Positions 38,638-47,942 of a DNA stretch of 64,000 nucleotides are shown here, piece by piece. A program made the translations under genes and the position numbers. Under the pieces are notes generated by a model that ran no database searches, was not told where the DNA came from, and was given only the letters and a program-made list of their open reading frames with translations. The first letter of the stretch is position 1. Each line of letters starts with the position of its first letter. Origin of the DNA: Gracilaria gracilis (lineage: Eukaryota; Rhodophyta; Florideophyceae; Gracilariales; Gracilariaceae); assembly GCA_030374805.1 (NCBI GenBank), contig JARGSG010000026.1, forward strand, positions 124,001-188,000, in the 5' to 3' direction.

Positions 38638-39390
38638 TCACGACGGCGCGCGGAGCGACGCCACGCCGCTCAGCATCACGTGCGAGAAGGGCGCGTCGTG
38701 GCGCAGCGCCTGCAAGGCCATGGTGGCGACGTACGCGTACGTGAGCGCGTTGCCGAGCAGCAACACGCCCGCCACCCACAGCGCCGCCGTGAGCGGCGCG
38801 CTGCGCTCGCGCGTCGCAATGTACAGCGCCACGAACAGCTGCCCGCTGAGGCAGTCCGCGTACATGAGGCGCACCCATTTGTCCGATATCAGCGCCTTCC
38901 ATTCGTCCGCTGGCGACTCCTTCACCGCTGCTCGCACGCCCACGCACAGCAGCGCCGCCGCTACCAGCACGGCGAATACCACCACCAGCCGGCTCTTCTT
39001 GCGGTCGTGCTCCGTGCGCGTCGCCACTAGCGTGCGTAGTCGCCCGTCCGAGTGCGGCAGCAGCGCGAGCTCCACGTCTTTTTCAAGCACCATCATGTAT
39101 GCGACGTACCACAGCAGCACGAAGTTGGCTACTAGTATCCACACGAAAGCAAACACGCGACTGGGAATCAGCAGCACCGCAGGCCCGTTTCTTATCACCA
39201 GGTAGCACACGGCAAACGCCGCGCCGAACACCATGTTCAGCAGCGTGGCTGTCGTCCATGGAGAGTACTTGGGTGCCTCTCGTATTCCGCTTACGTACGC
39301 AATCAAGTCTACCACTCCCACCACCACTAGCAGCGCTGCTACGGAGAACGCTTTCCCCTTTGACGCTTCTGGCGAGCTTGCGCCTTCCAT
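38638..39390 (-). CDS. Small multi-pass membrane protein, function unknown
   Basis: The first ATG (39390) gives 250 residues. Six hydrophobic stretches are visible: about 16-33, 48-66, 73-99 (possibly two), 135-153, 183-190 (weak) and 203-225. After the fourth comes DEWKALISDKWVRLMYADCL and RERSAPLTAALWVAGVLLLGN. A W-x-x-L...D-x-x-x-G...R-E...A-L-W-x-x-x-L-L-L-G-N pattern of this kind occurs in small plant and cyanobacterial membrane proteins of the DUF1475 type, but the match is by eye and weak. No signal or transit peptide is clear. Downstream lies a CGG repeat. A long plus-strand frame over the same DNA is an antisense shadow. Confidence 0.65.
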   Translation of the reverse strand: MEGASSPEASKGKAFSVAALLVVVGVVDLIAYVSGIREAPKYSPWTTATLLNMVFGAAFAVCYLVIRNGPAVLLIPSRVFAFVWILVANFVLLWYVAYMMVLEKDVELALLPHSDGRLRTLVATRTEHDRKKSRLVVVFAVLVAAALLCVGVRAAVKESPADEWKALISDKWVRLMYADCLSGQLFVALYIATRERSAPLTAALWVAGVLLLGNALTYAYVATMALQALRHDAPFSHVMLSGVASLRAPS

Positions 39391-39541
39391 GTCTGCTTGT
39401 TCGTACACCTTGTCCCTCTTGTTGACAACACGCCTGCGCAAAGCTCCTCACTTGCTTCAAGCATCTTGCTATCTACCTTCGTATGAGCTTCTCCACGGGG
39501 AAACCACAAACTCATGAGATCATGATACGGACGGCCAAACT

Positions 39542-39592
39542 TTTCGTAGCCACGACGTACAAATAGACGTATTGTACTCCGTGGCTACGAAA
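39542..39592. repeat. Two-part hairpin: 13-bp outer and 6-bp inner perfect arms
   Basis: TTTCGTAGCCACG at 39542-39554 pairs with 39580-39592. After a 2+2 mismatch, GTACAA at 39557-39562 pairs with TTGTAC at 39572-39577 around a 9-nt loop. The outer arm ends in CTACGAAAGGTAC, related to the TACGAAGGTA motif. Confidence 0.92.
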
Positions 39593-39665
39593 GGTACGAG
39601 ATTTAACTCTCTAGTGATTGGCTGAGAAAGCCGGAGAATCTAAAGGCAACCAATAGCGGCTTTCT

Positions 39666-39707
39666 GCTTATGTCTATTCAATAGACTCTATTGAGATAGA
39701 CATAAGC
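39666..39707. repeat. Nested palindrome, GCTTATGTCTAT arms
   Basis: GCTTATGTCTAT at 39666-39677 pairs with 39696-39707. Inside it CAATAG/CTATTG forms a second stem. It is a longer version of the palindrome at 39770. Confidence 0.93.
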
Positions 39708-39769
39708 GATCTGAACACTTGGAGAACTGAAAGCCAGTAGTTTACTCCATTGCCCAATCAAATGCATTC

Positions 39770-39795
39770 CTTATGTCTATCTCAATAGACATAAG
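39770..39795. repeat. Palindrome, CTTATGTCTAT arms with 4-nt loop
   Basis: CTTATGTCTAT at 39770-39780 and its exact reverse complement at 39785-39795 flank CTCA. It shares its arm sequence with the palindrome 63 bp upstream. Confidence 0.93.
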
Positions 39796-40014
39796 CTTCC
39801 AGGGTCAAAAGGAACCTATCGAATAATCCCATTTTAATCATTTTCTCCTGTCGTCGCCCGATTCGTTTGTCATCCGCTCCTGTCCATTCTCGCAACAGCT
39901 CAAGTCTTCACTTATCTACTTCACCTCGAATGCGAGCAAGCCCAGTGGATAGCATCCACCTGCCACCACATACCAACAGCCAAATTCCATGTGGTCACAC
40001 CCGGAAGCACAATT

Positions 40015-40455
40015 ATGACAAGCAGAGCGCTTTCCCCGCGAACCGCACTTTCTGCTCTGATCAGATGCAATACCCTTCGACACTTGAATTATCCGCATCG
40101 CTTGTTAGCTTTGCATCCCCGCCAACCTACGCCCACCGATTTTACTCCTCGCCCTGCCTCTGCAAAACACGTCGCTTTTCCATGCTTGGTCAAACAGATC
40201 GGCGCTCCCGATGAGCGAGCGAATGCACCTGAAGCCACACCATTAACGGCTTGCATTCTTCCTGATTCGCCAGCGAAAGTGCATCCGACTTGGCACGAGC
40301 AGCGCACTGGTTTGGCTGTTGCCATGCTACCAGAAGCAAGCTGCATTGATGAAGAAGGCATCCAAGCAAGTAGCACGCTCAAGAAACGGCGTCTCAAGAT
40401 GAATCGCCACAAGTATCGAAAGAGGAGAAAGCGCGATCGCAGAAAGTCAAAGTAA
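40015..40455 (+). CDS. Mitochondrial small-subunit ribosomal protein mS38 (AURKAIP1/COX24 type)
   Basis: This 146-residue protein starts at the ATG at 40015 with MTSRALSPRTALSALIRC, an Arg/Ser/Ala-rich, acid-free mitochondrial presequence. The middle is poorly conserved. The last 30 residues, STLKKRRLKMNRHKYRKRRK plus RDRRKSK, are the DUF1713 signature of yeast Cox24 and human AURKAIP1, now known as mS38. It sits at the decoding side of the mitochondrial small subunit and contacts mRNA and rRNA. The extreme basic tail within the last 30 codons is typical. The frame is open a few codons upstream, but without an ATG. Confidence 0.9.
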   Translation: MTSRALSPRTALSALIRCNTLRHLNYPHRLLALHPRQPTPTDFTPRPASAKHVAFPCLVKQIGAPDERANAPEATPLTACILPDSPAKVHPTWHEQRTGLAVAMLPEASCIDEEGIQASSTLKKRRLKMNRHKYRKRRKRDRRKSK

Positions 40456-42419
40456 GCTTTGACGCGTTGCAGAACCGTTGTAACAAACAGAGCTACAGAT
40501 TAACTCACTGAGAACGATATACTGGTGGAAAAAGGAGGGGTTTGCCCATGCCTGAATACGACTCGTTTTCATATGAGGCGCTGTACTCATCCCATTCCGC
40601 GGGAACATGTATTGACTTCCACTGGTGAACACCGGTAACTACATTCCGTCGAACTAATCGCGTTTTGATCTGGCTTTCATTGCTATATCACCTTTTGTTT
40701 CTTGGCATTGCGAGGAATAAAGGTTAGGTAAATGACAACTAGGTTCATTGTATGTCATCCTCGTCTGCTTTCCAACGCACATTGCTTAATGTCCCGAGCA
40801 CAAGAGTCAGAGTGAAGGACTCGCGTCTCCGGAATGAAATGAATAACATGTATGCCAACAGTTACTTTGCCGTGGGAGGAGTGAAAACTAATTGAGCGTG
40901 CGCGTTTCTGCCACAATGCCAATATACTCTTCGTTTTGTTGGAAAGAACACATACTTTTGAACGTCGTGGCAAGACATCTCAATCCTTGAGATTGTGTAG
41001 TCTCAGCAAAGTTTTCCAAGAGAGCAGGCTTAGCTACTGCTCAGAATCCCCAGTACTGAAATAGTCATGGGACTAAAGGGTACTTGGCATTTAACGACAC
41101 GTGCTACATTTCACGCACCTGTTATTTCAGGGCTCACGTCCAGAGTAATCAGCGTAGGCGGATAGTGGTAGTGAGAGTTAGTAACTCAGGAACCCCTGAA
41201 ACATTGCGAAAGGTAACTCTGAGTTACCTTTCGCAATGTTTCAGGGGTTCCTGAACCCCGGAGAAATCGCCAGTAAGACCACGGTTTTGTCTAAAGACAG
41301 ACTTTTATTTCTAGTGTAGTTGATTCGTCTTCATGCTCCGGCAAAAGACTAGCTTCATTGCACGCTACCTCCGATATAGTGTTCGCTTTTCAGCAAAAGT
41401 CACATATACATGAACTAGTATTAGAATCACTCTGTCCGGAGTAGTATCCAAAATGCAGTTCTCAAGAGTTTCACCCTTACTTTCCAGTTGTTTGAATTAT
41501 AATCACTCATGAGCTTTGAAGCAAGGCCTCGATACCACAGCCGTGGGGCACAGAACCGTTTAAGCGATCCGGCACTAGCGGGCTGTTTTTCTACCATAGC
41601 CCTCTTAACCCTCGTATTAAGACTCAACTTGAAGAGTCGTTGTTTGGATTCGTACCATATGATACTGGGATACTTTCCCATCCCTTTATCCATCGTCAAT
41701 ATCGTCCCTTCATTCGCTTCGAAAGCACCAGACGAGTCCCGAGGGTGCTCTCAGGACAGGAGAAAGATTCACGGGATTTATGGCACAGCTGCAATTGACT
41801 CCCAGAGCCTAATGTGCGGGAGCATCTTTGAAATGGAACATGGGAAGTCCAGTCTTGTGAAGTCAACCTGGTTAGCCTTTACCCAGTACAAACTTCCCGT
41901 CGCACAAGTATACGGGTAAACGGATGTCACCTTGGGCAAAGGGTCAATGATAACCCTCCCCGTCACGGAGAGCCCTTGCCCGTCGTATTCTCTATCTGAA
42001 AACAAGATCTACATTTTACAAGTAGTGTCACCTTGGTGATCAAGACGCTGTGGCACATGATGACTTTCGGTCTTGAAAGGTTTCGTTGTGAATACATTTC
42101 CTGATCTTCCTAGCACAGTCTGTATTCTAGCAGTTGCGCATACTTAATATACGAGCTGTTAGAGGTGTGGTGGAACAAAAACTTCATCTCGGCACAGTTT
42201 CAGAGGCCCTTGCGATGTGGGTTTGTGATTTGTACAAAATGATGTACTCTCCCGGTTGCGTTCATCTTTTTCAATGCAGTTCGTTCGAACCTACTTTTGT
42301 TCTCACCATGTCGTCATTTCATGACAGTTAACGTCAACCGTGATAACGCCACGCCAACACAAACTCAGAGGGGTAACTCTCATTCCGTCTATATCTCAAT
42401 ATGTGCACACGAGAATTCG
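40456..42419. other. Gene-free stretch with a long perfect palindrome
   Basis: The palindrome at 41186-41254 is listed separately. Frames at 41427-41699 (minus) and 41509-41919 (plus) overlap each other and carry no recognised motif, so I do not call them genes. Confidence 0.5.
41186..41254. repeat. Near-perfect 69-bp palindrome, 34-bp arms with one central base
   Basis: Bases 41186-41219 are the exact reverse complement of 41221-41254, with only T41220 between. The arm starts TCAGGAACCCCTGAAACATT and ends GGTAACTC. There is effectively no loop, so the DNA could form a cruciform. It lies nearly 0.8 kb from the end of the mS38 frame and 1.2 kb from the phosphatase gene end. Confidence 0.97.
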
Positions 42420-43688
42420 TCATACACTTCCGTTATTATGTGGCAGAGGATGCGGAGCGGTTAAAATGGCAGAAGGGCGTATCAATTCTACTAGACACCA
42501 ACGTCCAGGGCGGGCGGAAAGACGGAGGCACTCGTGTGTGCTATGGTCAATAGACTCTCCTTCGTTACCAATGTACTCCAGCAAAGCCGCACAGCCAGTT
42601 CCCATTTCTGGTCTGCGACCTGTCAATCGCTCCACAAGTTCTTCACATCCTGGATTGTGACAAACCACCATGAGCGTCGTATCATCGACAAATCCTTGTT
42701 CCCCTAATGCGTCATCTACTGCCACAGCCATCTCTTCCCCGGTAACAGCGTAGTATAAAGACTCAGTGCAAGTTGTCGCCGCTCTGTCATTTCCGGAAAT
42801 TTCTAACAGGCTTAGCGTTTGGACTGTCCTTACTGCGTCTGAACACAGGATAACATCTGGAACCCACAGCATTCTTGATAGCTCAGAACCGACTACTTTA
42901 GCCTCTTCCTTCCCCTTCGCACTGAGAACTCGGTCATGATCAGGAATATCCGCTTCAGTTTCCCATGTGGTCTTCGCATGCCGCAAAAGTATGAGCCGCC
43001 GTCCGGTATTCACCGCAGCATCTTGGCGATAAAAAACATCTCTAACGCTTTCAACGTCCACATGGTGGTCGGCAGAGAAATGCTCTGCACTTTGGGTGTT
43101 TTCGTCGTTAGCAACATGCGTGTTGACGGATGTTTCTTGACTACGCTGGCGTTCTACACTCCACAACCCCGCCACTGTTGCATCGTACAAATGGCGAATC
43201 GCTCTCGCGAACGAAGTAGCAGAATTAGATACGCCCTCCACGTCCGTCATACGAGAAACGGCCCATTTGCCGAGTTGACGCACATTTGACAGCCATAACA
43301 ACGCTTTCCACGCATATTGTGAGATTAGCTGCCAGAAACGCCATATAAGAACTGCGAGAAGCAGAAAAGCACCAACACACAGCGATAGGGTCTCTACGAT
43401 GATACGTCCGAAGAGTGTTCGCGAAGCTCCGTTGGGAAGGCTCTCTTCCTTCTCTCCCGAACGCCGTTCCTCCGATGGTGGATTTGCACGAGCTATTGGT
43501 ATTCTGCTCGCAGTTCGGAGAAGATGCCGTCTGGGGACTAGCGGTCTATTTGTTGTCGCTAGTATCGTCCAGCGGTCAGCGCGTGGCGGCGACAGCCGTA
43601 CGGAATGCACAAAAGACGGCGGAAGCCGACGCATGCTGGGCAAATTGTTCGGATGCAAGCAGCAGTTTTGATAGGAGAAAGCTGCCAT
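42420..43688 (-). CDS. SixA-type histidine phosphatase with N-terminal transit-like region and TM anchor
   Basis: With the ATG at 43688 the protein has 422 residues. Residues 1-80 are rich in Arg, Ser, Pro and Leu and nearly free of acidic residues, like a plastid (or mitochondrial) transit peptide. A single hydrophobic helix lies at about 96-118. The catalytic domain spans about 228-410: RRLILLRHAKTTW (RHA with catalytic His237), LSAKGKEEA, DVILCSDAVRTVQT, a second-half CHNPGCEELVERLTG (His344) and MGTGCAAL. This is the SixA branch of the phosphoglycerate-mutase-like superfamily, known in bacteria to dephosphorylate phosphohistidine in HPt domains and the nitrogen PTS. The natural substrate here is unknown. 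A longer upstream frame lacks conservation and its start was not accepted. Confidence 0.85.
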   Translation of the reverse strand: MAAFSYQNCCLHPNNLPSMRRLPPSFVHSVRLSPPRADRWTILATTNRPLVPRRHLLRTASRIPIARANPPSEERRSGEKEESLPNGASRTLFGRIIVETLSLCVGAFLLLAVLIWRFWQLISQYAWKALLWLSNVRQLGKWAVSRMTDVEGVSNSATSFARAIRHLYDATVAGLWSVERQRSQETSVNTHVANDENTQSAEHFSADHHVDVESVRDVFYRQDAAVNTGRRLILLRHAKTTWETEADIPDHDRVLSAKGKEEAKVVGSELSRMLWVPDVILCSDAVRTVQTLSLLEISGNDRAATTCTESLYYAVTGEEMAVAVDDALGEQGFVDDTTLMVVCHNPGCEELVERLTGRRPEMGTGCAALLEYIGNEGESIDHSTHECLRLSARPGRWCLVELIRPSAILTAPHPLPHNNGSV

Positions 43689-44525
43689 ACAGGCGGGGGT
43701 GCGAAATGAGCAGGACCGGCGGCAGTGCGTAGCACGATGCCAACCGGTTAGTTCGATGACGGATTCTGGTGGAGGAGAAGATCTGTCGAATGGCAGAAGG
43801 CGTTCAAAGACGGTTCGTTGTTGCACTGAAATTGAACAACTCGTTGACATGTGCACTGGGCCTGGTGAGTGGTTGTGAGACGTCTTGAGATTGATAAAAT
43901 CTGCTGCGCAGCCGCCGTACGCATCTGTCGAGCCACTGCTCGCGCCAATGGCGGTGCAGGTATTTTGGCGACAATTCCGCAACCGTCGTTGTATCGCCAG
44001 CGTTGCCGGAACAATGCTCGACAGACAGAGCTGTTTCCTCTCCACGACCAACTACAAGCTTGATTGTTTGGAGAGTCAGAAGGCAGCTGTCGATGTTCAG
44101 CGTTAATTGAAAGGGTCCCTATATGTACGCTTATCTACGAAGGTAACCCTTTAACACAGATGTAACGCTTTGAGCCTGTTTCTTTCAAGAGGCCCCTTTG
44201 GCTTCTAGAACGGTGCTACGAGAAAAGAATACAACGAGCGTTGAGTTTCATGGACACGCATCTGTTCGATCCATAACTTTCCCAGAACCAGTTTGGTAAA
44301 TGCTGTGCTGTTAATGTTCGAAAATTTCCGCACATGGCATCCCCCTTTCACCCCGAATCTGGCAGTTCTGTCGCTGTACTTCCCTTGAATGCACGTCAGA
44401 TCTTATTCAGATGGTTTCATAGGTACCGTTGGTACAGGATGCCTGCGCGTCTGTACCCTGTTGTCCAATGTTAAGGCTAGCACTTGTGTCATTGATGCTG
44501 GCTCGCTGCAGTATTCGGTCTCAAA
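43689..44525. other. Spacer between phosphatase and seven-TM protein
   Basis: It contains TACGAAGGTA at 44136-44145 and GGTACC-GTT-GGTACA at 44422-44436. The open frame running upstream of the phosphatase ATG to 44051 is not supported by any motif. Confidence 0.5.
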
Positions 44526-46004
44526 TCACCCCCCCCCCCGAACGTCTTTCACGAATCTTGATACAAATCGGAGTAAGTCACGCGGTCGAAGGCTTTCAGG
44601 TGGTGAAATATAGAAAGCAGAATTACCTTGCTCTTCTTGTTGCATTTGTGGTTGATTGGCACTATTGTTGTCAGTTTCGTCTATGTGCGTTGCTTCAACG
44701 TCAATGTTTCCGGTATGATCGGACTTCACCGGTGGAGTTTCAGATCCGTGTAGCTGGGTATCAACATTTTCTCCCCCCGTGCTCACATCTTGAGCACCGT
44801 TTTCAAGATCAGGGTGTATACCTTTTCTATCAATCTCTTTTGAGAATGCTACAGCAACATCTATAATGAACACCAAAACCACAATTTCCCATATTGATTC
44901 TCTTACCTCAGCGCCAAATTCTCTGAAGTCGAGCAGCATACAACCACAAGTTACTAGTCGGAAACTCTCCGTTCTATCATGAATTTTCCGGATATCAGAG
45001 AATAAGGGGTAAAGATCTTTCAGGACAATAAATGCCAGCGTGGTCATAAGAAAAGAGAACCGTATGTCTTGTCTGAAGACGATGCTCTTGAAAACGATGT
45101 AGAACTCGAATACGATGGACAGAATTAGAATTGCGAGAAATACCGAGGCGATGACTGCTGCTTCTGAAAAGAATTGATTGAGTAATGCGTGCCTACTGAA
45201 GCCACCGAGCATCAGAGCCTTTCCGTTCTTTTCTGTACATGCGGGAATGTTTCGTCCAGGATCTGCTTGGTTTAGTTTCAGCCTAAACGTTGCGGCCGGA
45301 TTATCTATCTGAAACTGCGTTTTTGAATCACACTCACTGACCTCTTCGGCACTGAGCACTTTCTTCCCGTAGGCTTGACCGTTCACAAAACAAGTGTATC
45401 TGTCTATTTGATTTTTGTATGTACATCCATACACATCAACACGAGTTCGGATCATGATGCATGCTGCAAGTCCGCCTGACACAATTATTACCGCAGCCGA
45501 TATGAGCAGTTTTTTCCTGTTCAACCTTCTCTTAACGCAATAGTCCTGAACTAAGCCAAGCAAAATTACCAAGGATTCCATACCAGTAGCAATAATTCGG
45601 AAAATGTCTGTGACAAGAGGCATCCATGGTTGAAAGTTCCATTTCTGGATGACTTCGAACTTTTTATAGCATTGAGATGCAATCCATACCCACTTCGTAT
45701 CCCTCACTAGAGCAATACCTTGAAAAATCACTTCAATCACATGCTCCGACCACAGAATTGTCAGGGCAACAAATGTAATAAAGACAAGTAGGAAGAAGTA
45801 ATTTAACCTTCTCTTGGTCCGAACAAACACGGTAATGTCAATAAGTGTCACAGTGAGCACTACTAATGCTGCGACAAACAAGAGTGGGTCGGGAGGCAGG
45901 TCGGTATCGCCAAAAGAAAGGTTTCTTGGTTCTTCCGTCGGCAATTCGGTTAGACATTGCTTTAAAGTAGTAGAATTATCAATTATGCCTTGATCTACAA
46001 ACAT
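44526..46004 (-). CDS. Membrane protein C: about seven TM segments, unrecognised family
   Basis: This 492-residue protein has hydrophobic segments at about 40-61, 69-90, 128-152, 166-186, 281-303, 316-335 and 370-388. The loop after TM4 (about 188-280) is Cys-rich (VYGCTYKN, RYTCFVN, EECDSK-like, IPACTEKN) and probably extracytoplasmic. The N-terminus has sequons and no signal peptide. The tail (390-492) is acidic and ends near the stop in three Gly encoded by an 11-nt C run on the plus strand (44529-44539). Seven TM with a polar tail suggests a receptor- or transporter-like topology, but no GPCR or transporter motif is seen. It shares no clear sequence with proteins A and B. It is divergent from the FYV7-like gene. 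Confidence 0.75.
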   Translation of the reverse strand: MFVDQGIIDNSTTLKQCLTELPTEEPRNLSFGDTDLPPDPLLFVAALVVLTVTLIDITVFVRTKRRLNYFFLLVFITFVALTILWSEHVIEVIFQGIALVRDTKWVWIASQCYKKFEVIQKWNFQPWMPLVTDIFRIIATGMESLVILLGLVQDYCVKRRLNRKKLLISAAVIIVSGGLAACIMIRTRVDVYGCTYKNQIDRYTCFVNGQAYGKKVLSAEEVSECDSKTQFQIDNPAATFRLKLNQADPGRNIPACTEKNGKALMLGGFSRHALLNQFFSEAAVIASVFLAILILSIVFEFYIVFKSIVFRQDIRFSFLMTTLAFIVLKDLYPLFSDIRKIHDRTESFRLVTCGCMLLDFREFGAEVRESIWEIVVLVFIIDVAVAFSKEIDRKGIHPDLENGAQDVSTGGENVDTQLHGSETPPVKSDHTGNIDVEATHIDETDNNSANQPQMQQEEQGNSAFYISPPESLRPRDLLRFVSRFVKDVRGGG

Positions 46005-47145
46005 GACGATCTCCAGAAGAGCCGCAGCAGAAGCCGCTTCTGGATGCTATATCGGTTTTGAAGATGAAGGCGAGGCGTTAGACAACATACGAGGAACGCA
46101 AAATGAGGTCGGACCTGGAGGCCACACTGCCAGACGCCGCTAATAGGTTTGCCCAGAACAAAAGCCTTGAAAGAGCACTTCGTGTAGGGTCCCCTCGCTT
46201 ACTGAAGATATCGGTTCTCGCAGATGTCGGCGTTGAACGGAAACGAATGCCGGGACTGGAATTCACGTCTTGTCCCTATTCCAGACGTGCTCCACGACCT
46301 AGCAAGAAAAATGCGATGCAATGCGGTGCACGTACTCACAGTGTCGTCTAGAAACGGGTCCGATGCTCACAGCCAAACAAACGATATTTTTGCCACGATG
46401 CGTAAAAGGTTATGACCATCACACATACGAGTGTGAACTCTTTCGGTATATCGTCACGCTTGTATCGGAAAAGTTTGCTGAGCAGCTTGCGTCCCGAGCT
46501 TTGAATTAAGTGTACGGATATCGTGCCAGTCGCATACATATAGAGTTAGACAATGGAACTTTGTAAAGTAACTCGAACGCAGCCGTCTGTGCTCATCCGA
46601 AGACGAGCGCATTGCTGGGTTGTCATTGCTGTGCGTTCCTGGAATGTCCACTACGAGGCCGTCACATGCATGTGTCAAGCCTTATTCTTTCGTCAAGTTG
46701 TGTTCTCCCGCCGCTCACAGCGAGTTAATGGCGTTGTACAGTAGTCTGATATCTTGGGAATCCCCAATGATGGACTCGTCCTACGGACGTAGGAACTTAG
46801 TTACATCGTTGCATCTTCGAGGCTGGGCATCGTTGATAATGTCGATGGAGCAGAACACGATGATGAGCAGAACAGGGCAGATGGACAAGAATCCCAAGGA
46901 CCAAAAGATGGAGGAAATCAATTGTAATTGAAACCGGCACCAAACATTTAGGGTCACAAACGAAGAATGGTGTTACCGGTGCGGTGCGCCCATGGGTCTT
47001 CATGATGCCGAACCGTTCGACCGTGCACGTAGAGTTACCGGTACCGTTGGTACCTGATACTCTTGTGCATTGATCCTTTTCAAACTTAGTTTGATCAGAG
47101 ACCTCCGAGGCCTCTTCCCTCTTCGTTCAGCCCAAGGTCCTAAAG
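46005..47145. other. Spacer upstream of FYV7-like gene
   Basis: I see no gene. GGTACC-GTT-GGTACC lies at 47040-47054, about 90 bp before the FYV7 ATG. Confidence 0.5.
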
Positions 47146-47895
47146 ATGACTTCAAGAACTCGGAGGGCGATGAAAGATTCAGCTGCGTCGATAGCTCGTC
47201 GCACACAGGCAGCACGAGACGCACTGCGACGGCGCCAGAAAGAGAAAAAGGCTCGTATTGTGAAACGACACGTCAGGTATAAGCAAAAGCAGAAGCTTCT
47301 CTCTCAATTGGAATTGAATGAAAGAGAAGAGCCGATTGTGGCCCCCGAATTACTGAGATTCGACGATGAAGAAGAGGACGGTGCACAGCAAGAGCAAACA
47401 GATGTGAAGGATACTACAGATGTTAATCCATCTGTCTCAAATGAGGACATTGAAGGAAAAGAGGATTTCACTCCTGAGGAAGCGAATGGTGGCGATACAA
47501 CACATCAGGTGAAGAGCAAAAAGAAGTACATCCCATTTGCGAAGGAGAGAAAAGAGTTTGAAGAAATGAAGAAGAAACACGAACAGGAGGAAAAGCAACG
47601 ACAAGAGAGAATCAACAGAAGAGAGGCTATGTTGAAAAGCTCGAAAAAGCGGAGAAAGGAACAAGTACGTCTACTACCGATACGTTTTTACTGACAGATT
47701 GCGAGCCAATCTCCAATGCGTAATAGCACACCACAACCACGCACGCGCAATAGAATCTAACTCCAAGTAACCCCCGGTTATGTTTCGTGTGATCTGTGGT
47801 AACAGGCAAAGCAATTTCGCGCGGTAACACACAGAGGCCAGCCAAAAATGAAACATCGTGTAGACGCCTTATTAGCTCGCATTGAAAGGCAGTAA
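47146..47895 (+). CDS. FYV7/CCDC59-like rRNA processing protein (two exons)
   Basis: Exons 47146-47664 and 47806-47895 give 202 residues. The intron is GTACGT...ACAG, 141 bp, phase 0. The protein is a long basic coiled coil: an N-terminal RRTQAARDALRRRQKEKKAR stretch, an acidic middle, then KKKHEQEEKQRQERINRREA. Exon 2 reads AKQFRAVTHRGQPKMKHRV, then DALLARIERQ; R-G-Q-P-x-M-x-x-R-x-x-x-L-L-x-x-I is the family signature at the end of Fyv7 (yeast, 40S pre-rRNA processing) and CCDC59/TAP26. Without exon 2 the frame would end in unrelated residues, so the splice is well supported. It is convergent with RAB5IF, 47 bp apart. Confidence 0.87.
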
Positions 47896-47942
47896 GCAGT
47901 ACGCATCATCAACTGGCGAATTTGTATAGATTGGCGACTCCC

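Larger units (their letters stand above)
39391..40014. other. Palindrome-rich spacer upstream of mS38
   Basis: Within 250 bp there are three separate hairpins (39542-39592, 39666-39707, 39770-39795), a TACGAAGGTA motif on the minus strand (39474-39483), and CCAAT/ATTGG boxes near 39616, 39650 and 39754. I see no gene. Confidence 0.6.

Noticed and set aside
38339..39205. 288-codon plus-strand frame
   Set aside because: It runs antisense to the membrane protein at 38638-39390, which has clear hydrophobic helices. The plus frame is Ser/Ala/Arg-rich and carries no motif.
41427..41919. Overlapping frames of 90 and 136 codons
   Set aside because: They overlap on opposite strands, carry no known motif and lie in otherwise gene-free DNA.
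43689..44051. 121-codon upstream extension of the phosphatase frame
   Set aside because: The extension has no conserved motif and no supported start; the ATG at 43688 opens a transit-like peptide.
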